Shown here: one piece after another, positions 1 through 8,146 of the stretch
Layout of the letters: each line of letters opens with the position of its first letter
Numbering within the stretch: position 1 is the first letter of the stretch
NCBI RefSeq assembly: GCF_001757995.1
Contig: NZ_LXLV01000004.1
Coordinates: 31,919 to 95,918 of the forward strand
From: Bacillus mycoides
GTDB taxonomy: Bacteria > Bacillota > Bacilli > Bacillales > Bacillaceae_G
Direction: 5' to 3'
Length of the DNA stretch: 64,000 bases
Made by a program: the position numbers and the translations under genes
The notes under the pieces: generated by a model
The model's database searches: none
What the model saw: only the letters and a program-made list of their open reading frames with translations
Told to the model about the DNA's origin: nothing

Positions 1-1
1 A

Positions 2-181
2 TTATTTCCCGCAACATATGCAACGGATGGTTATTACACAATAATATTTGGCGGAGTTGGTTTAGAGAAAAATATTATTTCATTATTACTTATTATACTA
101 GTTACACAATTAGTAGCGGGAATTACTCTAGTTATAAAAGGAATGGTAAAGGGAAGAAGTTCTGTAGTTAAAGAAGTATAA
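2..181 (+). CDS. C-terminal fragment of a membrane protein
   Basis: An open frame enters from the left edge and stops at TAA 179-181, giving the last 59 residues of a protein whose start lies outside the window. The fragment has a Pro-Ala-Thr-Tyr segment, then one strongly hydrophobic helix rich in Leu and Ile (about residues 25-47), and ends in a short basic tail. A polar loop followed by a last transmembrane helix and cytoplasmic tail resembles the ends of ABC-2 permeases or YhgE/Pip-type membrane proteins, but too little is visible to choose. A bidirectional terminator follows directly. Reading frame and stop are clear; the family is a guess. Confidence 0.6.
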   Translation, partial: LFPATYATDGYYTIIFGGVGLEKNIISLLLIILVTQLVAGITLVIKGMVKGRSSVVKEV

Positions 182-184
182 AAT

Positions 185-217
185 AAAAAAGGTATCCTTC
201 GTGTGGATACCTTTTTT
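185..217. terminator. Bidirectional terminator
   Basis: Inverted repeat with 13-nt arms (AAAAAAGGTATCC and its complement) around a 7-nt loop. It has an A-run on the left and a T-run on the right, so it can terminate both the rightward membrane-protein gene and the leftward oppA gene. Confidence 0.9.
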
Positions 218-228
218 ACTAGGTTTTG

Positions 229-1869
229 TTATTTTGCAACTTCTGTCCATTTGTAGTTAAATTCACCGCCGAAGTCAGTTGTTACAAGACCTTTAATAAA
301 TCCGCGTTGTAAGTAAGAGCGACCTTGTTGGTATAAAGGAGCGACAGCGCCATCTTGTAATAAGATTTTTTCAGCTTGCTTCATTGCTTCCCAGCGTGCT
401 TTTTCATCACCAGCTAAATCAGTTTTTACTTTACGAATAAGCTCGTCGTACTCTTTGTTAGAGTATTTATCGAAGTTATAAGCACTATCTGTAGTAAATA
501 AATCTAAGAATGTAATAGGATCCGCGAAGTCAGGACCCCAGCCATCGATTCCGATTTCGTAATCACCACTTAATAGTAGTTTTAACTGTTGTTTACGTGG
601 TTGCGGTTTTAAATTCACTGTTAATCCATCTAGATTCTGTTCTAATTCACCTTTTAAATATTCACCAGTTTTCTTAGCTAAAGCATTATCACTTGTTAAT
701 AGTTCAATTGTTACTTTGTCAGTACCAAGTTCTTGTTTCGCTTTTTTCCAGTTTTCTTTTGCAGATTTCACATCATCTTTTATTAGATTTCCATTCTCTT
801 TACGGAAGTCATTACCGTCTGGACTTTTTGCGAATTTCGCAGGAACCATTCCTTCTGCTGGGATTGCACCGTTATTTAAAATTGTTTCTACGTACGCTTT
901 TTTATTCATTGCTCCGTTAATAGCAAGGCGTGCATGTTGATTTTTTAATACTGCATTTTTCTGATTTAGTCGTAAGAATTGGATACCGACTTCAGCGCGT
1001 TCCTTGAAGTTTGGATCGTTCTTATACTTATCAACAAACTCCGCAGTTAAAGCAACACGATCAATTTGTCCTGAATCATATAAGTTAACTTCTGTAGACT
1101 TATCTTTAACGACATTGAAGTTGATTTCTTCTAGTTTTACAGTTTTAGCATCCCAATATTTAGGGTTCTTCTTCAATTGGAAACTTTGTTCATGTTTCCA
1201 GTTATCTAATGTGAAAGCGCCGTTGTAAATTAAATGATTTGTTTCTAAACCGTATTTATCACCTTGAGATTTTAAGTAATCTTCATTAATTGGTAAGAAT
1301 GTTGAGAATGTCGTTAAGCTTAAGAAGTAGGGAACAGGACGGTCTAGTTGTACTTCTAAAGTTTTGTCATCAAGAGCTTTGACGCCTAGTTGATCAACCG
1401 GTAATTGTTTTTGATTTATTTGTTTCGCATTCTGTATGTCGAAGAATAAGAATGCATATTCAGCTGCTGTATCAGGATTTACGGCACGTTGCCAAGCGAA
1501 GACGAAGTCCTTTGCTGTAACAGGAGTACCGTTTGACCATTTTGAATCACGCAGGTGGAATGTATATTTTGTTTTATCGGGACTAACGTCAACCGACTCA
1601 GCAACACCAGGAATCGGTTTATTATCTTCTCCCATTGCATATAAACCTTCAAAAACATTTCGCATTACATTCATGGATTCCCCGTCCGTTGCTTTTGCAA
1701 CATCCATTGTTGGAATTTCTGAAGCAAATGATAAGTTAATTGCCTGTTTATCAGGTATTTTATCGTTTGCTTTCGCTCCACTTGCATTATCTTTATTTCC
1801 CCGGCAAGCAGTTAGTAGTAGACTTGCCCCTAAAACAGATGCAACAACAGGTACAACCTTTTTCTTCAT
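229..1869 (-). CDS. oppA: Oligopeptide-binding lipoprotein (OppA family), paralogue 1
   Basis: A 546-residue extracellular substrate-binding protein (SBP_bac_5 family) that would capture peptides for an Opp-type ABC importer. A signal peptide begins Met-Lys-Lys-Lys and ends in a lipobox (Leu-Leu-Thr-Ala-Cys), so the mature protein should be lipid-anchored outside the membrane. The family signature (Asn-Gly-x-Pro-Val-Thr-Ala-x-Asp-Phe-Val) lies about residues 115-130. The start at 1869 is chosen because GGGAGGAAAG sits just upstream and the signal peptide begins there; the open frame extends further upstream without a ribosome site. It is a close tandem paralogue of the gene at 2404-4044 and of the same length. 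No permease or ATPase gene is adjacent, so it must use a transporter encoded elsewhere, possibly oppBCDF at 36.7-40.6 kb. That is an inference. Confidence 0.93.
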   Translation of the reverse strand: MKKKVVPVVASVLGASLLLTACRGNKDNASGAKANDKIPDKQAINLSFASEIPTMDVAKATDGESMNVMRNVFEGLYAMGEDNKPIPGVAESVDVSPDKTKYTFHLRDSKWSNGTPVTAKDFVFAWQRAVNPDTAAEYAFLFFDIQNAKQINQKQLPVDQLGVKALDDKTLEVQLDRPVPYFLSLTTFSTFLPINEDYLKSQGDKYGLETNHLIYNGAFTLDNWKHEQSFQLKKNPKYWDAKTVKLEEINFNVVKDKSTEVNLYDSGQIDRVALTAEFVDKYKNDPNFKERAEVGIQFLRLNQKNAVLKNQHARLAINGAMNKKAYVETILNNGAIPAEGMVPAKFAKSPDGNDFRKENGNLIKDDVKSAKENWKKAKQELGTDKVTIELLTSDNALAKKTGEYLKGELEQNLDGLTVNLKPQPRKQQLKLLLSGDYEIGIDGWGPDFADPITFLDLFTTDSAYNFDKYSNKEYDELIRKVKTDLAGDEKARWEAMKQAEKILLQDGAVAPLYQQGRSYLQRGFIKGLVTTDFGGEFNYKWTEVAK

Positions 1870-2150
1870 TTTTCTTTCCTCCCTAAATGTGTTGTTCGTA
1901 ACGTCATAATGTCCATGTCTTGAAGTGTAGCTATAGAAGAGAAAACCTATTATGGATATGTGCATGTAGGTAGTCAGGTGTTCTATATGTATATACATGC
2001 TGAACTATAATCTGTCGTTATATGTTTCAGCGTAGTAGACATTATATTTTGATGGTTAAATATTTTGTTTCTTTGATTATTTAGAATATTAACACCAGAA
2101 AGAACTATATGTAAATAATAAAAATAGAGTGTTAATTTCTTGGAATAATA
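1870..2150. other. Intergenic region upstream of oppA paralogue 1
   Basis: AT-rich spacer expected to hold the minus-strand promoter of the 229-1869 gene. I find no convincing -35/-10 pair, riboswitch or conserved small gene. One open frame here (1983-2234, minus) lacks a ribosome site and crosses a terminator, and is not called. Confidence 0.4.
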
Positions 2151-2197
2151 TATTAAAAAAGTAGATTCACTCATATTAAGGAATCTACTTTTAATAT
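2151..2197 (-). terminator. Terminator between the two oppA paralogues
   Basis: Inverted repeat AAAGTAGATTC / GAATCTACTTT with a 12-nt loop. On the minus strand the stem is followed by TTTTTTAATA. It would end transcripts of the riboswitch-controlled oppA (2404-4044) after they cross the bcr1 element, so paralogue 1 would need its own promoter. Confidence 0.8.
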
Positions 2198-2251
2198 ATT
2201 TTGCCAAAAAAACAATGGGAGTTGGTGGAAACACGATGATTAAAGTTGTAT

Positions 2252-2407
2252 TTTATCCCGCATTAACGGGCAGTAAGATCCCCACCTCAAAATGCAGTGA
2301 AAGCAAAGAAGTTAGGTGGGGGATCAACTGCCCGTAAAAGCCCGATTGGTGAGGGCTGATAATCAGTGGGGGATGAAGCCCCCCTACTGATTAAAGTTTC
2401 ACTTTAT
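2252..2407. repeat. bcr1-type dispersed repeat, full length
   Basis: A 156-bp element bounded by TTTAT at both ends (2252-2256 and 2403-2407), starting TTTATCCCGCATTAACGGGC and ending ATTAAAGTTTCACTTTAT. It contains self-complementary blocks (GGGCAGT...ACTGCCC; TCAGTGGGGG...CCCCCTACTGA), so its RNA should fold. Size, TTTAT duplication and sequence match what I recall of bcr1, a non-autonomous mobile repeat of the B. cereus group. It lies between two oppA paralogues, and its right TTTAT contains the complement of the TAA stop codon of the 2404-4044 gene. Confidence 0.85.
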
Positions 2408-4044
2408 TTTTCAATTTTCGCCCACTTGAAGTTTAATTGACCTGCAAAGTCTACTTGCACAATGCCTTTCACATAAGATCGCTCTAAATAAGATTCGCCT
2501 TTTTGGTAAAGAGGAGCGATAACAGAGTCTTTAAATAATATTTTCTCTGATGCTAGTAATGCATCAAAGCGGGCTTTTTCATCACCAGCCAAAGTAGTTT
2601 TCACTTTTTCTATTGTTTCATCGAACTCTTTATTCGAGTAATGATCTAAGTTGTAAGGATTATTCGTTGTAAACAATTCAAGGAATGTAATTGGATCAGC
2701 AAAGTCAGGACTCCAACCGTCAATTCCAATTTCGTAGTCACCTTTTAATAAGAGTGAAACTTGTTGCTTACGCGGTTGAGGTTTTATATTTACTGTTAAT
2801 CCCTCTAAATTCTTTTCTAATTGTCCTTTTAAGAATTCACCAGTTTTCTTCTCAAGGTCACCGTCACTTGTTAATAATTCTAATGTTATCTTTTCAGAAC
2901 CAAGTTCTTTTTTTGCTTTTTTCCATAATTCTTGTGCAGCCTTTGTATCAACTTTTGTTAAATCGCCGTTTACAGCACGGAAGTCTTTTCCATCAGATCC
3001 CTTTGCAAAGTTTTTTGGTATGAGACCGTAAGTTGGTGTAGATCCATCATTTAATAGCGTATTTACAAAGGATTTTCTATCGATTGTTTGATCAATTGCT
3101 TGGCGTGCAGAAACGTTTTGAAGTACTTTGTTTTGTTGGTTCATACGTAAAAATTGTACGCCTACGTTCGGGTGTTCTTTAAAGTTAGCATCTTTTTTAT
3201 ATTTATCAACGAAGTCAGATGTTAGTTTTATACGGTCTAATTGTTTAGATTCGAATAAATTTACTTCTGTTGATTTTTCTTTTACAACGTTAAAATTAAT
3301 TTCTTCCAGTTTGACATTATCTTTATCCCAATAGGTAGGGTTTTTCTTGAATTTAAAGCTTTGTTCGTGCTTCCAATCGCTTAGTGTAAAAGCCCCGTTG
3401 TACAAAATTGTATTATCTTCTAAAGCGTACTTATCGCCTTGTGCTTTAAAGAATTCTTCGTTAATTGGTAGAAATGTTGGGAACGCTGTTAAGCTAATAA
3501 AGTACGGAACAGGACGCTCTAATTCTACTTCAAACGTATGGTCATCAACTGCTTTTACACCAAGTTGATCGGCTGGAATTTCTTTATTGTTAATTTTTGT
3601 GGCATTTTTAATATCAAAGAATAAAAATGCATATTCAGAGGCTGTTGCTGGGTCAACAGCTCTTTGCCAAGCGAAGACGAAATCTTTTGCTGTAACAGGA
3701 GTACCGTTTGACCATTTTGAATCTCGTAAATGGAATGTGTATTTCGTTTTATCGCCACTTACTTCATGAGATTTTGCAACGCCAGGGACAGGTTTATTAC
3801 CTTCACCAAGGTTATACAAACCTTCAAATACGTTTCTCATTACTTGACCAGAATCAGTATCTGTAGCACGAGCTGTATCCATTGTTCGTATTTCAGTAGG
3901 TGAAGATAAGTTTAAAACCTGTTTACTAGGTGCCTCGTCTTTTGCATTTGCTCCGCTCGCTTCGTTTTTATAACTACCGCAACCAGTTAATAAAATACTT
4001 ACTCCTACAACTGATGCGATACCGGGTACAAACTTCTTTTTCAT
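2404..4044 (-). CDS. oppA: Oligopeptide-binding lipoprotein (OppA family), SAM-riboswitch controlled
   Basis: A 546-residue SBP_bac_5 peptide-binding lipoprotein. A Met-Lys-Lys-Lys signal peptide ends in Leu-Leu-Thr-Gly-Cys, and the family motif Asn-Gly-Thr-Pro-Val-Thr-Ala-Lys-Asp lies near residue 120. The start has a TAGGAGG-type site 9 nt upstream. It is highly similar along its whole length to the protein at 229-1869, indicating tandem duplication, but only this copy follows a SAM-I (S-box) riboswitch with a terminator. By established S-box logic it is expressed when S-adenosylmethionine is low, so I infer uptake of methionine-containing peptides. Its stop codon coincides with the target-site duplication of a bcr1 element, which preserved the reading frame. 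Confidence 0.94.
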   Translation of the reverse strand: MKKKFVPGIASVVGVSILLTGCGSYKNEASGANAKDEAPSKQVLNLSSPTEIRTMDTARATDTDSGQVMRNVFEGLYNLGEGNKPVPGVAKSHEVSGDKTKYTFHLRDSKWSNGTPVTAKDFVFAWQRAVDPATASEYAFLFFDIKNATKINNKEIPADQLGVKAVDDHTFEVELERPVPYFISLTAFPTFLPINEEFFKAQGDKYALEDNTILYNGAFTLSDWKHEQSFKFKKNPTYWDKDNVKLEEINFNVVKEKSTEVNLFESKQLDRIKLTSDFVDKYKKDANFKEHPNVGVQFLRMNQQNKVLQNVSARQAIDQTIDRKSFVNTLLNDGSTPTYGLIPKNFAKGSDGKDFRAVNGDLTKVDTKAAQELWKKAKKELGSEKITLELLTSDGDLEKKTGEFLKGQLEKNLEGLTVNIKPQPRKQQVSLLLKGDYEIGIDGWSPDFADPITFLELFTTNNPYNLDHYSNKEFDETIEKVKTTLAGDEKARFDALLASEKILFKDSVIAPLYQKGESYLERSYVKGIVQVDFAGQLNFKWAKIEK

Positions 4045-4100
4045 TTGATTTTCCTCCTAAATAATTAATAAGTTTGGATGATGATGAGGGAAATGAAAAA

Positions 4101-4141
4101 TAAAAATTCCCTCTTTTCGGATTGAGAAAGAGGGAATTTTA
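4101..4141 (-). terminator. Riboswitch expression-platform terminator
   Basis: On the minus strand the stem AATTCCCTCTTTC / GAAAAGAGGGAATT is followed by a T-run. It lies between the S-box aptamer and the oppA start at 4044, where a SAM-dependent terminator is expected. Confidence 0.88.
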
Positions 4142-4172
4142 CGTACAAGTTATGCACCCGTATATAAACGAA

Positions 4173-4283
4173 GTCCCTCATTCTATCTTTCAAGCATAAA
4201 GCTTGCAGGAAGTGGCACAGTATTCAAAATGAACCTGCTGCCGAGGTTTCAAAGGGCCAGTCCCTCCACCTCTCTTGATACAA
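4173..4283 (-). promoter_or_regulatory. SAM-I (S-box) riboswitch aptamer
   Basis: Read on the minus strand, the region carries the S-box landmarks in order: TTATCAAGAGAGG-like 5' strand (here TATCAAGAGAGG), GTGGAGGGACTGGCCC, a GAAACC segment, GGCAGCAGG, a CCTGC arm, and the closing GAAAGAT. A terminator follows at 4101-4141. S-box RNAs bind S-adenosylmethionine and switch off methionine-related genes. The controlled gene is the oligopeptide-binding protein at 2404-4044. The TTTGAAACCTCGGCAGCAG block differs slightly from the usual consensus, but pairing appears retained. Confidence 0.93.
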
Positions 4284-4404
4284 TGAGTAAACGAATAAAT
4301 TTTATTAATTTTTGTGTTTCTTTGATAATTCAAAATCTTACACCTTAGATAATGAAGTGTCAATCGAATGAAATATAGTTTAAATTTTCAGTTTTATTGA
4401 ACAA

Positions 4405-4435
4405 GAAAAACCACTGCATATGGCAGTGGTTTTTC
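4405..4435 (-). terminator. Terminator after yvgN
   Basis: AAAAACCACTGC-ATAT-GCAGTGGTTTTT inverted repeat just beyond the yvgN stop, with a T-run on the minus strand and also the plus. Confidence 0.9.
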
Positions 4436-4437
4436 TA

Positions 4438-5271
4438 CTAGAAGTTAAAGTTATCTGGATCTGGACCGACGCGATGATTTTCATTTAAAGCTTGAATTGC
4501 TTTCATGTCATCAGCACTTAATTCAAAATCAAAGATATTTGCATTTTCAATAATGCGATGTTCTTTAATAGATTTAGGGATTGTTACAACTTCGTTTTGT
4601 AAATCCCAGCGTAAAATAATTTGTGCAGTCGATTTATTATATTTTGTAGCGATTTCTTGTAATGTTGGATTATCCAGTAGTTGCCCTTGCATTAATGGTG
4701 ACCAAGCTTCAAGCTGGATGTTATGTTCTTTACAGAAAGTGTGTAATTCTTCTTGTGCTAAGCGTGGATGGTATTCCACTTGGTTAACCATTGGCTTAAT
4801 TTCAGCGATTTCAAATACGTCTTGTAAATGGTGAATATGGAAATTACTCACACCGATAGCACGAACACGGCCATCTTTATAAAGCTTCTCTAGTGCTTTC
4901 CATGATTCAGTATACTTTCCTTTGACAGGCCAATGTACTAGGTATAAATCTAAATATTCTAGACCTAATTTTTCTAATGTAGTTTCAAATGCTTGAAGTG
5001 TTGATTCGTAACCTTGATCGCTATTCCATACTTTTGAAGTGATGAATAACTCTTCACGGGGAATAGTAGATTCGCGGATTGCTTGACCGACGCCTTCTTC
5101 ATTTTTATAGATTGCAGCTGTATCGATGCTACGGTACCCATTTTTAATAGCTGCTTTTACAGAATCAATTACTTCTGAACCATCTTCTACTTTAAAAACA
5201 CCTAAACCGAACCAAGGCATTTTCACGCCGTTATGTAATGTTGTGTAGTCGTTTAAACTTGTTAAAGTCAT
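4438..5271 (-). CDS. yvgN: Aldo/keto reductase, glyoxal/methylglyoxal reductase type
   Basis: A 277-residue NADPH-dependent aldo/keto reductase, cytoplasmic, expected to detoxify glyoxal and methylglyoxal. The sequence closely follows what I recall of B. subtilis YvgN from the N-terminal Leu-His-Asn-Gly-Val motif to the C-terminal Val-Gly-Pro segment. The catalytic tetrad is visible: Asp and Tyr in Ser-Ile-Asp-Thr-Ala-Ala-Ile-Tyr, Lys in Ile-Thr-Ser-Lys-Val-Trp, and His in Leu-Val-His-Trp-Pro. The start at 5271 follows GGGGG with 7-nt spacing; the longer upstream frame lacks a ribosome site. It begins one base after the proC stop, so the two form a proC-yvgN operon. Confidence 0.93.
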   Translation of the reverse strand: MTLTSLNDYTTLHNGVKMPWFGLGVFKVEDGSEVIDSVKAAIKNGYRSIDTAAIYKNEEGVGQAIRESTIPREELFITSKVWNSDQGYESTLQAFETTLEKLGLEYLDLYLVHWPVKGKYTESWKALEKLYKDGRVRAIGVSNFHIHHLQDVFEIAEIKPMVNQVEYHPRLAQEELHTFCKEHNIQLEAWSPLMQGQLLDNPTLQEIATKYNKSTAQIILRWDLQNEVVTIPKSIKEHRIIENANIFDFELSADDMKAIQALNENHRVGPDPDNFNF

Positions 5272-5272
5272 A

Positions 5273-6076
5273 TTAATTCCCCCTAGCTTTTTTATTGGTT
5301 GCTTCAATTGCTTGTTGAATGACTTCCGAAAAATTATTTTCATATAGAACTTTTAAACCTTCAGCCGTTGAACCTCCTGGTGTTGTTACTTGTTCGCGGA
5401 GCATAGCTGGATCCTGATTTTGCTGGAGCATAGCGGCAGAGCCAGCAATCATTTGGATGACAAGGTGTTTTGCTGTTTCCTCATCAATTCCATAGCTTTT
5501 CGTTGCTTCAATTAAACCTTCAGCAAAGTGATAGAGAAAAGCAGGTGCACTACCAGTAACTGCGGTAAGTTGGTGAACTTCCTCTTCGGTACAAAACTGC
5601 GAGGTACCGATACCCTTTAAAAGAAGTTGTAACGTTTCATGATGTCTTTCATTTACGGAATGTCCCGTCGTATATAAGGAGATAGACTTTCCAATTCCAG
5701 CAGCTGTATTTGGCATAATCCAAGCAACAGGCGTCCCTTGGGGAAGTCTTTCTTCTAGATAAGATGGTCCGATTCCGGCAGCAACTGTCACGACAAATTG
5801 ATCAGTTAGAAGAGGGGATAGATCCGCTAATAGCTGTTCATGTGCAACAGGCGGCATTGCTAAAACAATTGTATCTACAGATTTAATATGTTGCTTCCAA
5901 TCCGTTGTAATGGATACATTGTATCGCCCTTGTAATTGTTCTAGCTTTTCTACGTTGCTTCGATTGGAAACAATAATTTCTTCGATGTATTCTTTACTCG
6001 TTGTAAGTAGTCCAGCGAATATAGCTTCTGCCATACGTCCGGCACCAATAAATAGAATTCGATGTTTATTAGGCAT
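5273..6076 (-). CDS. proC: Pyrroline-5-carboxylate reductase
   Basis: A 267-residue enzyme of the last proline-biosynthesis step, reducing pyrroline-5-carboxylate with NAD(P)H in the cytoplasm. The N-terminal Rossmann motif is Phe-Ile-Gly-Ala-Gly-Arg-Met-Ala-Glu. The family signature is in the C-terminal third (Thr-Pro-Gly-Gly-Ser-Thr-Ala-Glu-Gly), preceded by Thr-Gly-Ser-Ala-Pro-Ala-Phe. Length is normal. The start at 6076 has AAGGAATAAAGG upstream and gives the expected N-terminus; a longer frame to 6130 would add residues outside the family fold. It is the first gene of a two-gene unit with yvgN. B. cereus-group genomes carry several proC paralogues, so this may not be the sole copy. Confidence 0.95.
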   Translation of the reverse strand: MPNKHRILFIGAGRMAEAIFAGLLTTSKEYIEEIIVSNRSNVEKLEQLQGRYNVSITTDWKQHIKSVDTIVLAMPPVAHEQLLADLSPLLTDQFVVTVAAGIGPSYLEERLPQGTPVAWIMPNTAAGIGKSISLYTTGHSVNERHHETLQLLLKGIGTSQFCTEEEVHQLTAVTGSAPAFLYHFAEGLIEATKSYGIDEETAKHLVIQMIAGSAAMLQQNQDPAMLREQVTTPGGSTAEGLKVLYENNFSEVIQQAIEATNKKARGN

Positions 6077-6273
6077 ATCCTTTATTCCTTTCTGATGAGA
6101 ATATGTTATAAAAAACGATACCATTTCCAAGAGAATTTTGTAAAAAGAAAAGACTTATAGTAAGTGGAATGGATAATGAGGGGATTTTCAAGTAAGGGAA
6201 TTTATGGTAAAAGAGAGGGCTATTCCTTATACTGTTGATAGGGAGTTTATTACACATCTGGGGAGAGATAAAT

Positions 6274-6924
6274 ATGGTCAGAAGTCCACTTTTTTTACTC
6301 ATTTCTAGTATTATTTGCATATTGATAGGGTTTTATATTCAATCAAGTTATATTGAAATTTTTGCATCGGTTATAGGTATTATTAATGTTTGGTTACTAG
6401 CAAGGGAAAAGGTATCCAACTTTTTATTTGGGATGATTACAGTTGCGGTATTTCTGTATATTTTCATCACACAAGGCTTATACGCAATGGCAGTATTAGC
6501 AGTCTTTCAATTCATATTTAATGTATATGGTTGGTATTACTGGATTGCGCGTAGTGGAGAGGAAGAGGTAAAACCGACAGTGCGCTTAGATTTGAAAGGG
6601 TGGACTATTTATATACTTTTTATTTTAGTAGCTTGGATTGGTTGGGGATATTATCAAGTCCGTTATTTAGAATCAACAAGTCCATATTTAGATGCTTTAA
6701 ACGCTGTATTAGGACTAGTAGCTCAATTTATGCTAAGTCGAAAAATCCTAGAAAATTGGCATTTATGGATTTTGTATAACATAGTTAGCATTGTGATTTA
6801 TATTTCAACTGGCTTATACGTCATGCTAATATTAGCTATTATTAATCTGTTTCTATGCGTAGATGGTTTGCTAGAGTGGAAGAAAAACTATAAAGAGCGA
6901 GAATGTGTAAAAAATTATATTTAG
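6274..6924 (+). CDS. pnuC: Nicotinamide riboside/mononucleotide transporter, PnuC family
   Basis: A 216-residue integral membrane protein with about seven hydrophobic segments. PnuC proteins carry nicotinamide riboside across the membrane for NAD salvage. Family-typical aromatic blocks are present: Asn-Val-Tyr-Gly-Trp-Tyr-Tyr-Trp near residue 90, and Glu-Asn-Trp-x-Leu-Trp-Ile-x-Tyr-Asn near residue 170. ATG 6274 is chosen because GGGGAGAG precedes it by 8 nt; upstream codons of the longer frame have no ribosome site. It is a single-gene unit convergent with glcU, with a shared terminator. No riboswitch or NAD-regulator operator was recognised upstream. Confidence 0.9.
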   Translation: MVRSPLFLLISSIICILIGFYIQSSYIEIFASVIGIINVWLLAREKVSNFLFGMITVAVFLYIFITQGLYAMAVLAVFQFIFNVYGWYYWIARSGEEEVKPTVRLDLKGWTIYILFILVAWIGWGYYQVRYLESTSPYLDALNAVLGLVAQFMLSRKILENWHLWILYNIVSIVIYISTGLYVMLILAIINLFLCVDGLLEWKKNYKERECVKNYI

Positions 6925-6940
6925 AAAACAATTATAATCG

Positions 6941-6976
6941 AAAAACCCCTGAAGCATATATGCCTCAGGGGTTTGT
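6941..6976. terminator. Bidirectional terminator between pnuC and glcU
   Basis: AAACCCCTGAAGCA-TATA-TGCCTCAGGGGTTT inverted repeat between convergent genes, with A and T tracts on both sides. Confidence 0.9.
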
Positions 6977-6991
6977 TAATAGAATATAAGC

Positions 6992-7843
6992 TTATGCTTT
7001 CGTCATACCAAGCAATACAGCACCGCCGATAATTAAAACACTACCTAGTGCAATAAAGATCAATTGACGTTTTGTTTTCTTTTCACCTAAGAAGACAATC
7101 GCACCGAATGTTGAGATAACGATTCCAGTTTGAGATAATGGGAAGCTTGTTGCTACTCCGACACGTGGTAGTGAAAGAAGTAAGAATAAGTTTCCTGTTC
7201 CCCATAGTAAACCAGATAAAGCATTACGAATTGCATATTTGTTAAATGGTTTATGTTTAGATGTCAGTACAACCGCACCAACGAACATACCAACTGCCTG
7301 TGGTAAAATAGCAGACCAACCATCAATGTTATACCAACGAATAATAATTACATATACAAGATAGCCGAAAGTAGAAACAATTAAAGTAAGAAGTCCCTTT
7401 TTCAATTGTCCTGGTGGCTGTGCATTTTCTTTATCATCTAATGATGTGAATACTACACCAACTACGATTAATAGGATTGCAATCGTTCCCAGAACAATCG
7501 TTGTAGTAGTAGTCCACTCACGAAAAGCGATAACTCCAAAGATAGAAGTTGCAACAAGCTGCATACCAGTAGAAATAGTTACAGTAGTTGAAACACCTAG
7601 TTTTTCAACTGTTTTTAATTGGTTTACTTGTCCTAAAGCCCAGAATAAACCTGAAATAAAGCCAACAATCAAGACTGTCATTGTTAAAGTTGGTTGAGTA
7701 AATACATACATAATTGTTGCGAAGAATAGAGCGCCGATTGTCATACCTACCGTTTGGCTATATGCACCACCGCCCATTTTTACGCTTACTAATAAGATGT
7801 TTCCCCATGCGATTGCAGGAAGAAGCGCTAATAAAATGTCCAT
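6992..7843 (-). CDS. glcU: Glucose uptake protein, GRP/DMT family
   Basis: A 283-residue polytopic membrane protein with about ten transmembrane helices, starting at the first hydrophobic segment (Leu-Leu-Ala-Leu-Leu-Pro-Ala-Ile-Ala-Trp-Gly). It matches the glucose/ribose porter family (B. subtilis GlcU) in length and in motifs such as Gly-Leu-Phe-Trp-Ala-Leu-Gly-Gln. These carriers take up glucose by proton symport independently of the PTS. In B. subtilis glcU is paired with glucose dehydrogenase; here it stands alone. The start at 7843 has GGGAGTC upstream. A hairpin and a 13-codon ORF lie in its leader (see 7892-7979). Confidence 0.88.
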   Translation of the reverse strand: MDILLALLPAIAWGNILLVSVKMGGGAYSQTVGMTIGALFFATIMYVFTQPTLTMTVLIVGFISGLFWALGQVNQLKTVEKLGVSTTVTISTGMQLVATSIFGVIAFREWTTTTTIVLGTIAILLIVVGVVFTSLDDKENAQPPGQLKKGLLTLIVSTFGYLVYVIIIRWYNIDGWSAILPQAVGMFVGAVVLTSKHKPFNKYAIRNALSGLLWGTGNLFLLLSLPRVGVATSFPLSQTGIVISTFGAIVFLGEKKTKRQLIFIALGSVLIIGGAVLLGMTKA

Positions 7844-7891
7844 TACAAGACTCCCTTCGGTTTTCTATACCAATATAATTACATATCGTTC

Positions 7892-7979
7892 TAACGATCG
7901 GTAATTCCCCACTAATAGAGTAGAAGATTACCGATCGCTAAAACAGGATGAAGAACTTACGATATAAATGCGTTTTCAT
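7892..7979 (-). promoter_or_regulatory. glcU leader: mini-ORF plus hairpin
   Basis: On the minus strand a 13-codon ORF (7979-7938, Met-Lys-Thr-His-Leu-Tyr-Arg) ends directly against a 14-nt inverted repeat. Its arms are 7927-7940 and 7892-7905 (CGATCGGTAAT core) with one mismatch and a 21-nt loop. The stem ends about 50 nt before the glcU start. No T-run follows it, so it could be an operator, an mRNA stem or a translation-coupled leader. The remainder of 7844-8116 holds only a likely promoter (TATTAT near 8005) and AT-rich spacer. Confidence 0.4.
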
Positions 7980-8116
7980 TTCTTCATTTTTTGAAACACC
8001 TCCATATAATAACAGGAAATTGCCTATTTTAGAAAGTAAATTCAAATAGAATGTATATTTAAATAAAAAATAAGATTCAGTTATTTTTCAGCGGTATATT
8101 TTATTTCTTAGGAAAT

Positions 8117-8146
8117 AAAGAAGCAGCTTTTGTCGAAAGCTGCTTT
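8117..8146 (-). terminator. Terminator overlapping the modB stop
   Basis: AAAGCAGCTTT-CGACA-AAAGCTGCTT on the minus strand, followed by a weak T-rich stretch. It overlaps the last codon of modB and marks the end of the mod unit, with no modC beyond. Confidence 0.7.

Noticed and set aside
1983-2234. 83-codon minus-strand frame upstream of oppA paralogue 1
   Set aside because: No ribosome site, low-complexity A/T composition, and it crosses a terminator hairpin.
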